A stretch of 64,000 nt of DNA from an uncultured Succiniclasticum sp. GTDB taxonomy: Bacteria; Bacillota; Negativicutes; Acidaminococcales; Acidaminococcaceae. The notes under the pieces were generated by a model, which saw nothing but the letters and a program-made list of their open reading frames with translations, ran no database searches and had not been told where the DNA came from. Position numbers and translations under genes: made by a program. Of this stretch, positions 17,399 to 26,355 are shown piece by piece; within the stretch, counting starts at the first letter, position 1, and every line of letters starts with the position of its first letter. The DNA is taken from contig CAJOKZ010000002.1 in NCBI GenBank assembly GCA_905235335.1, positions 939-64,938 on the forward strand. The letters are read 5' to 3'.

Positions 17399-17896
17399 TT
17401 ATTTCAGCACATAACCGCCGTCCGTTTTTTCCAACCGATAAGCATGGAATACCACTTTCGTTTTTCCCTGTCTGTTGTACAGCTTGGGGCCAAATATGGT
17501 TTCCGTATAGGCATACAGACTGAATTGCACATTAATCAGCAGCTTCGTTTCTTCCCCGCTTTCCCGCAGGTCCAGGAAAAATTCCTTTTCCTCTGTTTCC
17601 TTCTCAAAATCCGTATTGCAGAATATATCGGAAACGAACCGTTCCTTCGTTTTGCTATTTTCGACCGTATAATGCCAGTCGCAGGGACCCGGCAGCGTTA
17701 CCTTCAGCAGGAATGAATTTTCCCCCGCCCCTTTCTCCAAGGCAAATCCGGGCTCCCTTTTTTCATATACCCGAATTACCTGTCTGTCAGGCCGGGGCCG
17801 GGGTCCGCCGTAGGGGTTCGGCACATCCGCGTACGCTGTGGATACAAAGGCCAGCAAGGTCAGCAAAAGACTAAGATACGTGATTAACTTTTTCAT
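17399..17896 (-). CDS. Small exported protein, unknown
   Basis: A 165-residue protein with a clean signal peptide (MKKLITYLSLLLTLLAFVSTAYA) followed by a Pro/Arg-rich start (NPYGGPRPRPDRQ) and a beta-rich domain with two cysteines (PGPCDWHYTVENSK, DIFCNTDFEKE) that could form a disulfide. An ideal AAAGGAGGGAG ribosome site supports the ATG. It is first in the unit 17896 to 15799. No family is recognised. Confidence 0.72.
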   Translation of the reverse strand: MKKLITYLSLLLTLLAFVSTAYADVPNPYGGPRPRPDRQVIRVYEKREPGFALEKGAGENSFLLKVTLPGPCDWHYTVENSKTKERFVSDIFCNTDFEKETEEKEFFLDLRESGEETKLLINVQFSLYAYTETIFGPKLYNRQGKTKVVFHAYRLEKTDGGYVLK

Positions 17897-17973
17897 ACTC
17901 CCTCCTTTAGCCGCTGCTCTGCAGTCGCCCAGTCACGGGAATTGCCGGAGCCGCGGTCCCATTGCCCGACTTG

Positions 17974-19203
17974 TTACTGCGCTTCCCGCCTTAAAATCTC
18001 CGCCAGCACTTCGATACCGGCACAGATATCTTCATTCTCCGCAAATTCCGCCGGGTTATGGCTGATGCCTCCTTTACAGGGAACGAACAGCATCGTTGTC
18101 GGGCAGATGGCGGTCATATGCATGGCGTCGTGTCCTGCGCCGCTGTTCATATGCAGGAAGGATTTCTTCTGCTCCCGGCAGATCTCTTCCGACTGGGCGG
18201 CCAGCCGTGCATCCAGCGCCACCGGTGTATCCGAGGTCAGCATCTCCTCCTCTATCGTTACACCATCCGCCCGCGCCGTACCCTGTGCAGCCTGGCGGAT
18301 TTCCGTCAGTGTCCTCCGGATGCTGTCCGGTTCCACGCCACGGACGTCGACCCAGAGGGTAACCTTCCCCGGAACAACATTGATGGAACCGGGATCCACA
18401 TCCACAATGCCAACCGTTCCCACCGTTCCATGCTCCTTTTCCCGGATGGCCGCCGTCTCCACGGCCAGTATCATCTTAGCGGCTGTCACCAGCGCATCCC
18501 TGCGGAACCCCATGGGGGTGGCACCGGAATGATCCGCCATGCCTTTGATGTGCAGCTTGAACCGTGTCGGCGCGGCGATATTATGCACGATACCGATCTG
18601 GTGCTTCGTTTCCTCCAGGACCTTTCCCTGCTCAATATGCATCTCCGCAAAACATTTATACGAGCCGGGCTGCAAAACGGCCTCCCTGTATTCCTCCAGA
18701 TTGCCGCCCCATTCCATGACCGCCTCTTTAAAGGTAATATCGTCCGGGCGGGCGGCATCCGCGAATTTTTCCGGTGCTGCCTTCCCCGTGATCAGCTTGC
18801 TGCCAATGGTGGCAAAGCCGAACCGGCTGGATTCTTCCGCCCGAAACACGATGACCTCGATGCCCCTGCGAAGGGTCTCCCCTTCCAGCATATGGACGAC
18901 TTCCAGCGCACCAACCACGCCGCACATGCCGTCATAGGCCCCGCCGTGAATAACCGTATCCAAATGGGACCCGCAGGCCACCGGCGGCAGCGTGGGGTCA
19001 AGCCCCGCCCTGCGGAGGAACAGGTTGCCCAGCACATCCTCCCGCACTTCCAAATTCAAATACTCAATCTGTTTCAGCAGCCACATCTGGGCAGCCTTAT
19101 CCGTGCTGGTGTAAGCCAGCCGCGTAATCCCCAATTCCCCTTTTCCGAATTTTGCCAGGCCACCAATCAGTTCCGCGACCCGTTCTTTATTTACCGGTAC
19201 CAT
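17974..19203 (-). CDS. M20-family amidase (N-carbamoyl-amino-acid hydrolase / allantoate amidohydrolase type)
   Basis: A 409-residue zinc hydrolase of the hydantoinase/carbamoylase branch of the M20 family. Metal-site blocks are ACGSHLDTVIHGGAYDGMCG, VIVFRAEESSRFGFATIGSK and EMHIEQGKVLEE, with SGAGHDAMHM near the C-terminus. The lid domain begins about residue 210 (MADHSGATPMGFRRDAL). Members release amino acids from N-carbamoyl or ureido compounds; the exact substrate is unknown. An AAGGAGGG site precedes the ATG. It follows the AbgA-like gene by 201 bp on the same strand, suggesting a shared catabolic role. Confidence 0.9.
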   Translation of the reverse strand: MVPVNKERVAELIGGLAKFGKGELGITRLAYTSTDKAAQMWLLKQIEYLNLEVREDVLGNLFLRRAGLDPTLPPVACGSHLDTVIHGGAYDGMCGVVGALEVVHMLEGETLRRGIEVIVFRAEESSRFGFATIGSKLITGKAAPEKFADAARPDDITFKEAVMEWGGNLEEYREAVLQPGSYKCFAEMHIEQGKVLEETKHQIGIVHNIAAPTRFKLHIKGMADHSGATPMGFRRDALVTAAKMILAVETAAIREKEHGTVGTVGIVDVDPGSINVVPGKVTLWVDVRGVEPDSIRRTLTEIRQAAQGTARADGVTIEEEMLTSDTPVALDARLAAQSEEICREQKKSFLHMNSGAGHDAMHMTAICPTTMLFVPCKGGISHNPAEFAENEDICAGIEVLAEILRREAQ

Positions 19204-19404
19204 AGCGCCCTCCTTTTTCAGTTTCGTATTTACTGTTCGGCTCCGTTTATCTTTTTTATTATATCACAAGATGATGCTGACAGGCGCTGGATCCTCCCAA
19301 ATTATAAATGCAATACTCTTCTTTCGTTTGGATGCCGCTACTAAAAAAGGCTGTAACTGTAAGCTTCCTTATAAGGAAATTTCTTACATTTACAGCCGGA
19401 TTGG

Positions 19405-20703
19405 TTACGCAGAATATCTGACAGCCAGTTCCGTCAAAGTCGCCGCGGTTTTCCAAAGCACTTCCTCGTCAAAATCAAAATGACTGTTATGATGCCCTGC
19501 CGCGATGGGCGTACCGTACATCATATAGGCGGCTTTACCGCCCCGCCTCTGGACACGGTCCATAAAATACGTGCAGTCTTCGCTGCCGCCCATATCCACC
19601 CAGGTCAGCACATTGGAATATCCGCATTTTTCTTTCACAAGGGCAGCAATCTCTTCCGCCAGATCTTTGTCATACACGCTGGCCGGAGCACCCCCTGCCA
19701 GGGATATCTCCACCTTCACATCATACAGGTCCGCAGCGGCCTGGATCATCCGGCGGGCCTCCCGCACCATGAATTCATTGATCTCCGTATTGCCCCCGCG
19801 GGTCTCAATTTTTATGGTGGCGATATCCGGTACGACATTCCGGCCGGTCCCCGCATTTAGAACCCCCACGTTGATACGGCTGGATCCCTGGCTGTGGCGG
19901 GAAATCGTGCTCAAGCTGATAGCGGCCTGGGCTGCTGCCAGCAGCGCATTCTTTCCTTCTTCCGGTGCCGCGCCCGCATGGGCCGAAACCCCGTGGAACA
20001 CCGCGTCCATCTTTGTCGTGGCAAGAAATCCGTCGGTCATGGTGACCAGCGTATCCGGTTTCGTGCATTTAAAACCGATATGGCCGCCGAACAGATAATC
20101 CACATCATCCACTACGCCGGCATCCGCCATGGCAAGCGCCCCGCGTACCCCTTCCTCCGCCGGCTGGAAGATCAGCTTGATCCTCCCGTGGAGAGAATCG
20201 ATATTTTCTTTCAGCAGTTTGGCGGTGGCAAGGCCGATGGTCACATGCCCGTCATGGCCGCAGGCATGCATGGCCTTTCCGTGGGTGGAACGGAATCCTT
20301 CCGCGGCCGGCCGGTGTCCTTCGCCTGAATCTTCTTCCACGTCGTTGCAATCCATATCAAAGCGGAACGCTACTGTCCGGCCCGGCTTTCCGGTGTCCAA
20401 AATTCCTACGACGCCGGTTTTGCCGCCAGCCATCGCAGCCACCAGCGCGGGATCCGCGCCTTCCGAAACCGCGCGTTCTGCATAGACTTCCAACTCCGCA
20501 GCAGAGGGACGCCCCATCATGGACTCCTCTTTCACCACTTCCGCCCCATAATGAACTTCATATCCTAACGCCTGCAGTTCTTTGATGATGAGGGACGCGG
20601 TACGGAACTCCGTCCATCCTGTTTCCGGATGGGCATGCAGGTTCCGCCGTCTTGCGACAAGTTCTTCTTTTAAGGCTTCCGCCTGTTTCCAGATAGTTTC
20701 CAT
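19405..20703 (-). CDS. M20D amidohydrolase, AbgA-like
   Basis: A 432-residue metallo-amidohydrolase close in length and layout to AbgA, a subunit of p-aminobenzoyl-glutamate hydrolase. Visible are ARRRNLHAHPETGWTEFRTA, the metal site FRFDMDCND and KAMHACGHDGHVTIGLA, FQPAEEGVRGA, the lid sequence VFHGVSAHAGAAPEEGKNA and the terminal AAGHHNSHFDFDE. It probably cleaves N-acyl or aroyl amino acids. It follows the DcuC-type carrier on the same strand, recalling the abgAB-abgT pairing of hydrolase and carrier, although AbgT and DcuC are different families. Confidence 0.88.
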   Translation of the reverse strand: METIWKQAEALKEELVARRRNLHAHPETGWTEFRTASLIIKELQALGYEVHYGAEVVKEESMMGRPSAAELEVYAERAVSEGADPALVAAMAGGKTGVVGILDTGKPGRTVAFRFDMDCNDVEEDSGEGHRPAAEGFRSTHGKAMHACGHDGHVTIGLATAKLLKENIDSLHGRIKLIFQPAEEGVRGALAMADAGVVDDVDYLFGGHIGFKCTKPDTLVTMTDGFLATTKMDAVFHGVSAHAGAAPEEGKNALLAAAQAAISLSTISRHSQGSSRINVGVLNAGTGRNVVPDIATIKIETRGGNTEINEFMVREARRMIQAAADLYDVKVEISLAGGAPASVYDKDLAEEIAALVKEKCGYSNVLTWVDMGGSEDCTYFMDRVQRRGGKAAYMMYGTPIAAGHHNSHFDFDEEVLWKTAATLTELAVRYSA

Positions 20704-20748
20704 ATTATTTACTCTTTTCTCAAATATTTTAATTTCACTGGATTTTAA

Positions 20749-20775
20749 GGAACCGCTGCATACCTGCAGCGGTTC
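20749..20775. repeat. Palindromic repeat copy / hairpin between dcuC-type and abgA-like genes
   Basis: GGAACCGCTGCA pairs with TGCAGCGGTTC across a four-base loop. The arms match the ends of the dispersed repeat (AAGGAACCGCTG). There is no strong T run, so termination between the two co-oriented genes may be partial. Confidence 0.55.
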
Positions 20776-20878
20776 TCTTTACTGTGTCCGGTCAAACCAG
20801 AAATTTTACAATATAAGACTTTCCTTGCAACAGCAGCCTTCTACTGCACACCGAAAACCGGCCTTTATCCCGCACAGA

Positions 20879-22126
20879 TCAGAATGCCAGGAACATCATG
20901 CCGACGATCATGGCGGCGATCATCGGGATCGCATTGCGGCGGGTAACTTCCATGGGGTTGATGCCTGCGATACCGGCTACGATGATGGTCGCGCCGGCAA
21001 TCGGGGACATGGTACGGCCCAGGGTGCCACCCAATGTCGCCATGGAACCCATTTGCACGATGGACATGCCGAAGTCTGCCGCATGGGGTGTAACCGCCTC
21101 GTTGAACGCAAAGGTCGCCGCGTCGCCGGAACCGGTAATCAGGCCCAGCACAAAAGGACCGACGGAAGCGCAGATCTTAACAATGGACGGATTGTTGATC
21201 ATGGCAGCGATAAATGCTTTTACCAGACCCATCGCGTTCATGCCTGCAACGAACACACCCGCTGCCAGGATGATACCGATGATATCGCCATAGGCTTTGC
21301 CCATGCCGTCAAAGAAGGATTTCGTCAAAGCAGCCGGATTCGTCCGGGTCACGATGCAGGTCAGGATAGCGCCGATGACCATAGCCTGGGCCACGCCCAT
21401 CTTGAAGATAGGAACCAGGCCGGTAGCGCCTAAGATCAGGATCGCGATCGGAACAACCGGCATCAGGGCAAACAGCGGATTTACTTTAAAACCGGTATCC
21501 AGTTCCAGGCCTTCCGCCACATGGCCCCGGTTTTCCTTCAGAACGTAGGCAATAACCGTCAGGACCACAGCGCCTACCAGCAGAGATGCGATATTGGCCT
21601 TGTAATGGAACGCGATGACATCCATTACGTTAACGCCTGCGATCTTCGCCACAAAGGGGTTGTGGGCCAGGCCCGGGTTCAGCATGGAACCGTAGGTACC
21701 GCATTTTACCGCAGCGGCGGCCATAGCCGGATGCACGCCGGCGCCCATCAGGATCGGGATGAAGATAGCGCCTGCCGCTGCAGCTGTGCCGGCCGCACTG
21801 GGTAGCGCAATATTTACTGCATAGGTTCCGAAAATGACGCCCGGAATCAGCAGCCAGTTAACCTTTAACAGCAATTTGGCCAGCGCGTTGATCAGGTGTT
21901 TGTCACAACCCGTAAAACGCATCGCCAGCGCAAAACCCATGCTGGAGCAGGCAGATGAAATCATGCCGCTGCCCATGCCTTTGGCAAAGGCGTTCAACGC
22001 ATTCATCGGATTCCCCGCGCAAAGACACATCAAGATGCCGGCGCCTACCAGCACCATCCTGGCTTCAAAGCGCTTGACCAGAAGCACCAGCGCCGCCAGT
22101 ACGATAATACAGCCCAAAATCAACAT
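20879..22126 (-). CDS. DcuC-type anaerobic C4-dicarboxylate carrier
   Basis: A carrier of about 415 residues with 11-12 membrane helices. Family features include MSSACSSMGFALAMRFTGCDKH-type sequence early (SGMISSACSSMGFALAM), IALPSAAGTAAAAGAIFIPI in the middle and GSGDAATFAFNEAVTPHA plus GRTMSPIAGATIIVAG in the second half. DcuC members exchange or export C4-dicarboxylates such as succinate, but paralogs beside amidohydrolases may carry the amino-acid substrate, which is plausible here. The frame opens at 22228, but the ATG at 22126 (MLILGCIIVLA) has GAGGGAGGG at proper spacing. Its own promoter with an operator-like repeat lies upstream. Confidence 0.88.
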   Translation of the reverse strand: MLILGCIIVLAALVLLVKRFEARMVLVGAGILMCLCAGNPMNALNAFAKGMGSGMISSACSSMGFALAMRFTGCDKHLINALAKLLLKVNWLLIPGVIFGTYAVNIALPSAAGTAAAAGAIFIPILMGAGVHPAMAAAAVKCGTYGSMLNPGLAHNPFVAKIAGVNVMDVIAFHYKANIASLLVGAVVLTVIAYVLKENRGHVAEGLELDTGFKVNPLFALMPVVPIAILILGATGLVPIFKMGVAQAMVIGAILTCIVTRTNPAALTKSFFDGMGKAYGDIIGIILAAGVFVAGMNAMGLVKAFIAAMINNPSIVKICASVGPFVLGLITGSGDAATFAFNEAVTPHAADFGMSIVQMGSMATLGGTLGRTMSPIAGATIIVAGIAGINPMEVTRRNAIPMIAAMIVGMMFLAF

Positions 22127-22229
22127 AAAATTCCCTCCCTCTGTCCGGATCCCGCCGTCATGAAACGCCCCGGACCGTTTGCAAAAAGATTCAATAACCA
22201 GATAACGGCATCCAATTATTATACTCATT

Positions 22230-22264
22230 AGTATAGCACTTCAAATATTGCTTCACAATATTTG
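22230..22264 (-). promoter_or_regulatory. Promoter of the dcuC-type gene with overlapping operator
   Basis: On the minus strand, -35 TTGTGA (22258-22253), a 17-bp spacer and -10 TATACT (22235-22230). A perfect 9-bp inverted repeat, CAAATATTG and CAATATTTG separated by five bases (22242-22264), covers the -35 and part of the spacer. This is a good position for a repressor. It could instead be a weak terminator for the capA-like gene upstream, but it lacks a T run. Confidence 0.6.
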
Positions 22265-22330
22265 CAAGCGTGAAAATACTGTATACATAACAACTGTTTC
22301 AGGAAATACATATACCTGTGATAATCCGAC

Positions 22331-23650
22331 CTATCCAATCACGATCCTGCCTTTTCCGCCGGCAATCTCAATGGATGTGCCGAACTCCTCGGAAAGACCG
22401 GCGATATCCGCCAGAATTTGCTCGCCGTATTCCGCTTCCGCCAGTTCCGGACGGCCCCGCAGGCTCCTGCCGTTTTTAAATCCAAGGCTCAGGGGCTGCA
22501 GGTTCACCTCCCGGATTGCTCCCTCTGTTACAGTGAACGATGCCAGCGCGGACTCAAAGACAAAATGATCTACCGCAAGCCCGCGGGTTCCGTTGGCGCT
22601 GCGTGCATCCAGTCCGTCCGCCACCGTGTTGTCCGGGCCCAGGTTATATAAATCGTAAAACTCCGTCGGCTGGCGTTCCACAGAATCATTCTGGAAGATA
22701 AAATCCCCCAGGCTGTAGAATATGGGCTTATCCTTGTAAATTTCAATGCCGCGCCAGATATGCGGTCCGTGCCCGATATATGCGGACGCGCCCACGTCGA
22801 TGCACATCTTTGCAAAATCCCGGCAGAAATCCGCGGGGCGGTTCTTCGCCATCCCTTTGCGTTCGTGGCTGTGGTGACTAACAAAAACAAAGTCCGCCTG
22901 CCGTTTCGCTTCTTCGATGGAACGGATGATCCGGTCCGCATCCTTTTGGTTCATCGTGGTAACAGTGCCGGGTTGTTCGCCGCGGGCCGTCGCTTCAAAG
23001 CGGATCTTTCCGATCAGATAACCGCCGGTCAGGGGCTTGTTGAATCCTTCTTTTTCCAGCAGCATACGGTCGGCATTTACTTCAGTCTGGTCAATGATTT
23101 TGCGCAGGGTTTCCAGTTCCTTCGGTTTTACCTTGTGAACCGTCTGATACCGCAGCACGTTGGCACCGGGCCGCCCCAGTACGTCCCGGCGCGGGTTGGA
23201 CGCCATCCCCCACTCGTTCATGGTGGAAGTGACGCCGATAATGGCCACCCTGCCCTGAGGCAAGTCCAGGTAACGGGGCTGGGCCGCTTCTTCCAAGTTG
23301 ATGCCGCAGCCGGCATGGACAACGCCCGCCGCATCCAGATGCTTTTTGGTGGTGAGGATGCCGCCCAGGTTCCAGTCGATGGTATGGTTATTGGCCCAGG
23401 TGTAGAGATTGAAGCCCAGGTACTGCAGATCCTGCAGCACGGCAGGACGGGCACAGGCCCAGGTGCCTCCGCTGACCGGCGCAGGATAGACTTCGAAATC
23501 ATGGAGCAGGATTTCAAAATTCGTAAAACGAACGTCAAATCCGGCAAGATACTCCCTCAGCGCAGCCAGTCTGGCGTCCCTCGGCAGGCGCTGGGTGATA
23601 AAGGAATCGCCTGCCAGTACCACGGATACTGATTTCTCAACTTTTTGCAT
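22331..23650 (-). CDS. CapA-family metallophosphatase-like protein
   Basis: A 439-residue protein of the CapA/PgsA poly-gamma-glutamate family, with metal-site blocks VVLAGDSFITQRL, RFTNFEILL, TWANNHTIDWN, FVFVSHHSHERKG, IGHGPHIWRGIEIYK and FYSLGDFIFQ. It lacks a signal peptide or membrane anchor, so it is probably cytosolic rather than part of a capsule machine. In many anaerobes such proteins sit beside amidohydrolases and carriers, as here, and may act on gamma-glutamyl or N-acyl compounds. An AAGGAGGGAG site supports the ATG. It lies 54 bp after the NUDIX gene on the same strand. Confidence 0.85.
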   Translation of the reverse strand: MQKVEKSVSVVLAGDSFITQRLPRDARLAALREYLAGFDVRFTNFEILLHDFEVYPAPVSGGTWACARPAVLQDLQYLGFNLYTWANNHTIDWNLGGILTTKKHLDAAGVVHAGCGINLEEAAQPRYLDLPQGRVAIIGVTSTMNEWGMASNPRRDVLGRPGANVLRYQTVHKVKPKELETLRKIIDQTEVNADRMLLEKEGFNKPLTGGYLIGKIRFEATARGEQPGTVTTMNQKDADRIIRSIEEAKRQADFVFVSHHSHERKGMAKNRPADFCRDFAKMCIDVGASAYIGHGPHIWRGIEIYKDKPIFYSLGDFIFQNDSVERQPTEFYDLYNLGPDNTVADGLDARSANGTRGLAVDHFVFESALASFTVTEGAIREVNLQPLSLGFKNGRSLRGRPELAEAEYGEQILADIAGLSEEFGTSIEIAGGKGRIVIG

Positions 23651-23704
23651 GATGCTCCCTCCTTAAAAATATTACATCGCCGTACACGGTTTCTGTCAGT
23701 TTTT

Positions 23705-24109
23705 TCATTGCCCCATCTGCATCCCGATCGTTTCTATGACCGATATGTCCGCCGGAAGCCACCGGACGCTGTACAGGGTCTCTTTTGTCAGCCATTTCGC
23801 GGCTTCTGCCTCCAGAAGCCTGAGATCGCCTTCCACCACCTCGCACCAGAAACAGTCCATAGATAAATGGAATGCGGGATAGTCATATTCCACCGAACCG
23901 ATCAGGTCCCCCACCCGGACAGTCGTTTCCAGTTCTTCCCGTATCTCCCGGACCAGGGCCTGCTGTGATGTCTCCCCGGGCTCCACCTTTCCGCCGGGAA
24001 ACTCCCACATTCCCTTAAATTCCCCATATCCTCTGGCTGTGACAAATATCTGCTTTTTTTCCTTCATGGAATCGCAGATGACAGCTGCCGCCACTTTTAT
24101 CGTTTTCAT
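23705..24109 (-). CDS. NUDIX hydrolase (MutT/CTP-pyrophosphohydrolase type)
   Basis: A 134-residue protein with the complete NUDIX box GGKVEPGETSQQALVREIREEL (G...ETxxxAxxREIxEE), residues about 39-60. Its length and the WEFPGGKVEPGE context match MutT-like enzymes that hydrolyse oxidised or non-canonical NTPs. It is the first gene of a minus-strand run leading to the capA-like gene. The ribosome site is weak (AAAAAGATATT before ATG). Confidence 0.9.
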   Translation of the reverse strand: MKTIKVAAAVICDSMKEKKQIFVTARGYGEFKGMWEFPGGKVEPGETSQQALVREIREELETTVRVGDLIGSVEYDYPAFHLSMDCFWCEVVEGDLRLLEAEAAKWLTKETLYSVRWLPADISVIETIGMQMGQ

Positions 24110-24214
24110 AATATCTTTTTGCGGTGGAAACCCAGTCTTCTTGAAGGGTGGGAGGAACCGCTTCTCCTTTCTAAATAATCAAATTTGCGTTATAATATTC
24201 CTATAGAGAAAACC

Positions 24215-24520
24215 GTTGGGTGGTTTATCCACTGAAGGCACTCTTTGCACTTTGACAAGTTAAGATATAAGGTTTTTCCAACTAATCACTTGGAATGTAA
24301 AATCTTAAGTGTTGCAATAACCAGTTTAACTGCAAGTATGGGAAATATAGTACCTTTGCAGTTGCATAGGAGCATATCTTCTTTGCAAAGGGCGTTGTCA
24401 ACCGTCCTATGATGCAACCCCACTATCTGAATTATCAGATAAGCTAAAGGTAGGAGCCGTAAGACGTTTGCACTACCGGGGAGTTACAAGCCACGTTCCT
24501 TTAGGTGCGTGGTAGTTGAC
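24215..24520 (+). ncRNA. Orphan IS605/omega-RNA (HEARO)-like structured element
   Basis: About 300 nt of densely paired sequence with no ORF: TTAAGAT/ATCTTAA and TTCCAA/TTGGAA near 24260-24310, AACTGCAA/TTGCAGTT near 24328-24364, TATCTGA/TCAGATA near 24424-24441, and a final CCACG/CGTGG hairpin followed by TAGTTGAC (24491-24520). The terminal hairpin and the GGAGCCGTAAGACGTTTGC stretch before it resemble the right ends of IS200/IS605 tnpB/iscB elements, where the guide omega-RNA is encoded. No tnpB or iscB lies beside it, so it would be a remnant or a non-autonomous derivative. The left border is not resolved; a GCGGT...ACCGC hairpin at 24121-24160 may belong to it. Confidence 0.5.
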
Positions 24521-24910
24521 GCGCGCCTCGTTTATACCATCACCCGGTCAAAACAAATTTCCTTCAGGTGGTAATTTCCTTAAAACTTTCCAAAATTTTT
24601 CTTTCATAAATTATACAAAAAAACTCCCTGGAATTGCAAACGGTTTATCGTCGCCGGCTGTATTTTCCCGGACCCGGTTTTGTATTCCGCGCTTATCCCG
24701 ATCCCCGAACAGTCCGTCGCCCCATTGCAGTTCCCGTTCTGCCGGGACAGGCGCAAAATCAAATCGACGAATCCCTGTCAGCCGTCAGCACCGGACTGGC
24801 AGGACAGACGAACGCAGAAAGCGGCTGCCTGCTTTCACAGACAGCCGCCGCGTATCGTTTTTTATTTTTATAAAACAGTTTTGAAGGATATCCCATCCCT
24901 CTTCGTTCGT
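24521..24910. other. Gene-free stretch with one hairpin
   Basis: No convincing gene is visible. A GCGGCTG/CAGCCGC stem (24821-24827 with 24842-24848) is followed on the plus strand by TTTTTTATTTTTA at some distance and could be a weak terminator. A 79-codon frame at 24634-24873 has no ribosome site or family resemblance and may be a gene remnant. Confidence 0.4.
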
Positions 24911-25681
24911 TTACAGGAACGCCCCGTTGCACACCTGGATTACCTGTCCCTTTACATGCCGTCCCATATCGGATGCCAGGAAAAGACACGCATTAGCCTG
25001 ATCCATGGGGTCGCACTCCGGCCCCGGGAAATAAACAAAATGCTTGCTGTACTCCAGCATCTTTGCGCCCCCGGGCTGTTCCCCCGCCTTGTTCGCAAGA
25101 TGCGCCGGGGTGACCGTGGAACCGGGTGCAACGGCATTGATGCGGATGTTGGTGTCGATGAGGCGCATGGCTACATTTTTCGTAAGGGTGTTGATGGCGC
25201 CTTTGGATGACGTATAGGACGCGCCGCAGAAAGGCCTCTCCCCGTTCACCGAAGAAATGTTGATAATGCACCCCTCGTTTTTCGGAAGGAACACCTTCAG
25301 CGCTTCCCGTATGAACCGGAACGGCCCGAAAACATTTGTCTGGTACACGTGTTCCAGCCATTCATCATCGGTCTCATCGATCATCTTCTGTTCCCCGATG
25401 GCCGCATTATTGATGACGATATCCAGATCCCCGTAGGTATCAAGCGCCGTCCGGATGACCTTCTTTACATCGTCAAGATTTTTATTGTCCGCCACGACAC
25501 CCGTAACCTCATAGCCTTTGTCTCGTATCTCCTTCACCGCGGCGTCAAGCTTTTCCTTCCCTCTTGCGGTCATCACCACCCGGGCGCCTTCCCTCGCAAA
25601 AAGTTCCGCCATACTGAATCCCATGCCGTAGCTTGCGCCGGAAACGATGGCCACCTTGCCTTCCAGCATTTTTTCTTTCAT
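24911..25681 (-). CDS. Short-chain dehydrogenase/reductase (SDR)
   Basis: A 256-residue classical SDR: cofactor motif SGASYGMG (14-21), NNAAI (91-95), catalytic Ser in INISSVN (143/144), Tyr156 and Lys160 in YTSSK, and the late INAVAPGSTVTPAH block. The basic residue in TARGKEK after strand 2 favours NADP(H). The C-terminus LFLASDMGRHVKGQVIQVCNG is typical. It lies 22 bp after a flavoprotein gene, in a unit divergent from a LysR regulator, which likely controls both. The ribosome site is GGAGG. The substrate is not predictable. Confidence 0.93.
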   Translation of the reverse strand: MKEKMLEGKVAIVSGASYGMGFSMAELFAREGARVVMTARGKEKLDAAVKEIRDKGYEVTGVVADNKNLDDVKKVIRTALDTYGDLDIVINNAAIGEQKMIDETDDEWLEHVYQTNVFGPFRFIREALKVFLPKNEGCIINISSVNGERPFCGASYTSSKGAINTLTKNVAMRLIDTNIRINAVAPGSTVTPAHLANKAGEQPGGAKMLEYSKHFVYFPGPECDPMDQANACLFLASDMGRHVKGQVIQVCNGAFL

Positions 25682-25703
25682 ACTCCTGAACCTCCTGTCC
25701 CGA

Positions 25704-26252
25704 TTATTTTAAATCCTTGCCGAACTGATATGCTTCTTTCTGCTCCAGAGTCTTCCCCGCCGCTTCACCAGCGCCGGTTATGCCACCGCAAAACAGCGAT
25801 CCGGCGAAGGCAGCCTTGTCAAAGCAGTCGATCCAGCCCTGAAGCCCGCTTTTCGCCTTTTGCGGAACCGATTCCCCATCTTCCGCCGCAACAGAAAGCA
25901 TATATACCCTGCGGAACTTATAATCCGAAGGAAAAAGAGGATTCAAACGGTCCAGCAGCGTTTTCATCTGGCCGCTCATCCCGTAGTAATAAATCGGCGT
26001 AACAAAAACAAGCGTATCGGCATTTTTTACCTTTTCCGCAATCTCCGCCGCATCGTCCTTCAAAACACACCGCTGCGTCTTCTGACAGGCAAGGCAGCCC
26101 GTACAGAAACCGATACGCTTCCCCTTCAGGCTGACAACCTCTACCTGATGCCCGGCATCCCTGGCCCCTTCGGCCAGCTTTTCCGCCAGCAAATCCGAAT
26201 TGCTCTTCACGCGAAGGCTTGTGGAAATCAAAAGCACGTTACTCACAACCAT
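25704..26252 (-). CDS. NADPH-dependent FMN reductase / flavodoxin-fold protein
   Basis: About 182 residues with a flavodoxin-like fold. VLLISTSLRVKSNSDLLAEKL binds the FMN phosphate, the conserved cysteine pair lies in GKRIGFCTGCLACQKTQRC, and FVTPIYYYGMSGQMKTLLDRLNPL is typical of the iron-sulfur-flavoprotein/WrbA-like group. The cysteines here are spaced CxxCxxCxxxxxC and could ligate a cluster. The open frame extends to 26318, but a start at 26252 (ATG) or at a GTG two codons later, better spaced from GAGGTG, fits. It is the first gene of the SDR unit and divergent from the LysR gene. Confidence 0.88.
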   Translation of the reverse strand: MVVSNVLLISTSLRVKSNSDLLAEKLAEGARDAGHQVEVVSLKGKRIGFCTGCLACQKTQRCVLKDDAAEIAEKVKNADTLVFVTPIYYYGMSGQMKTLLDRLNPLFPSDYKFRRVYMLSVAAEDGESVPQKAKSGLQGWIDCFDKAAFAGSLFCGGITGAGEAAGKTLEQKEAYQFGKDLK

Positions 26253-26355
26253 ACACCTCGTTTCATAATTTCCTGCCTTCAAGCCGGAAAATCGGGGCGA
26301 TCCGCTACGTTCCGGCATCGGCAGAATTTGCTCCGTCTGTTTCTATCATACTTTG

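Noticed and set aside
24634-24873. Possible small gene in the gap after the orphan RNA
   Set aside because: No ribosome site, no recognisable domain, and competing frames look equally coding-like; noted only as a possible remnant.
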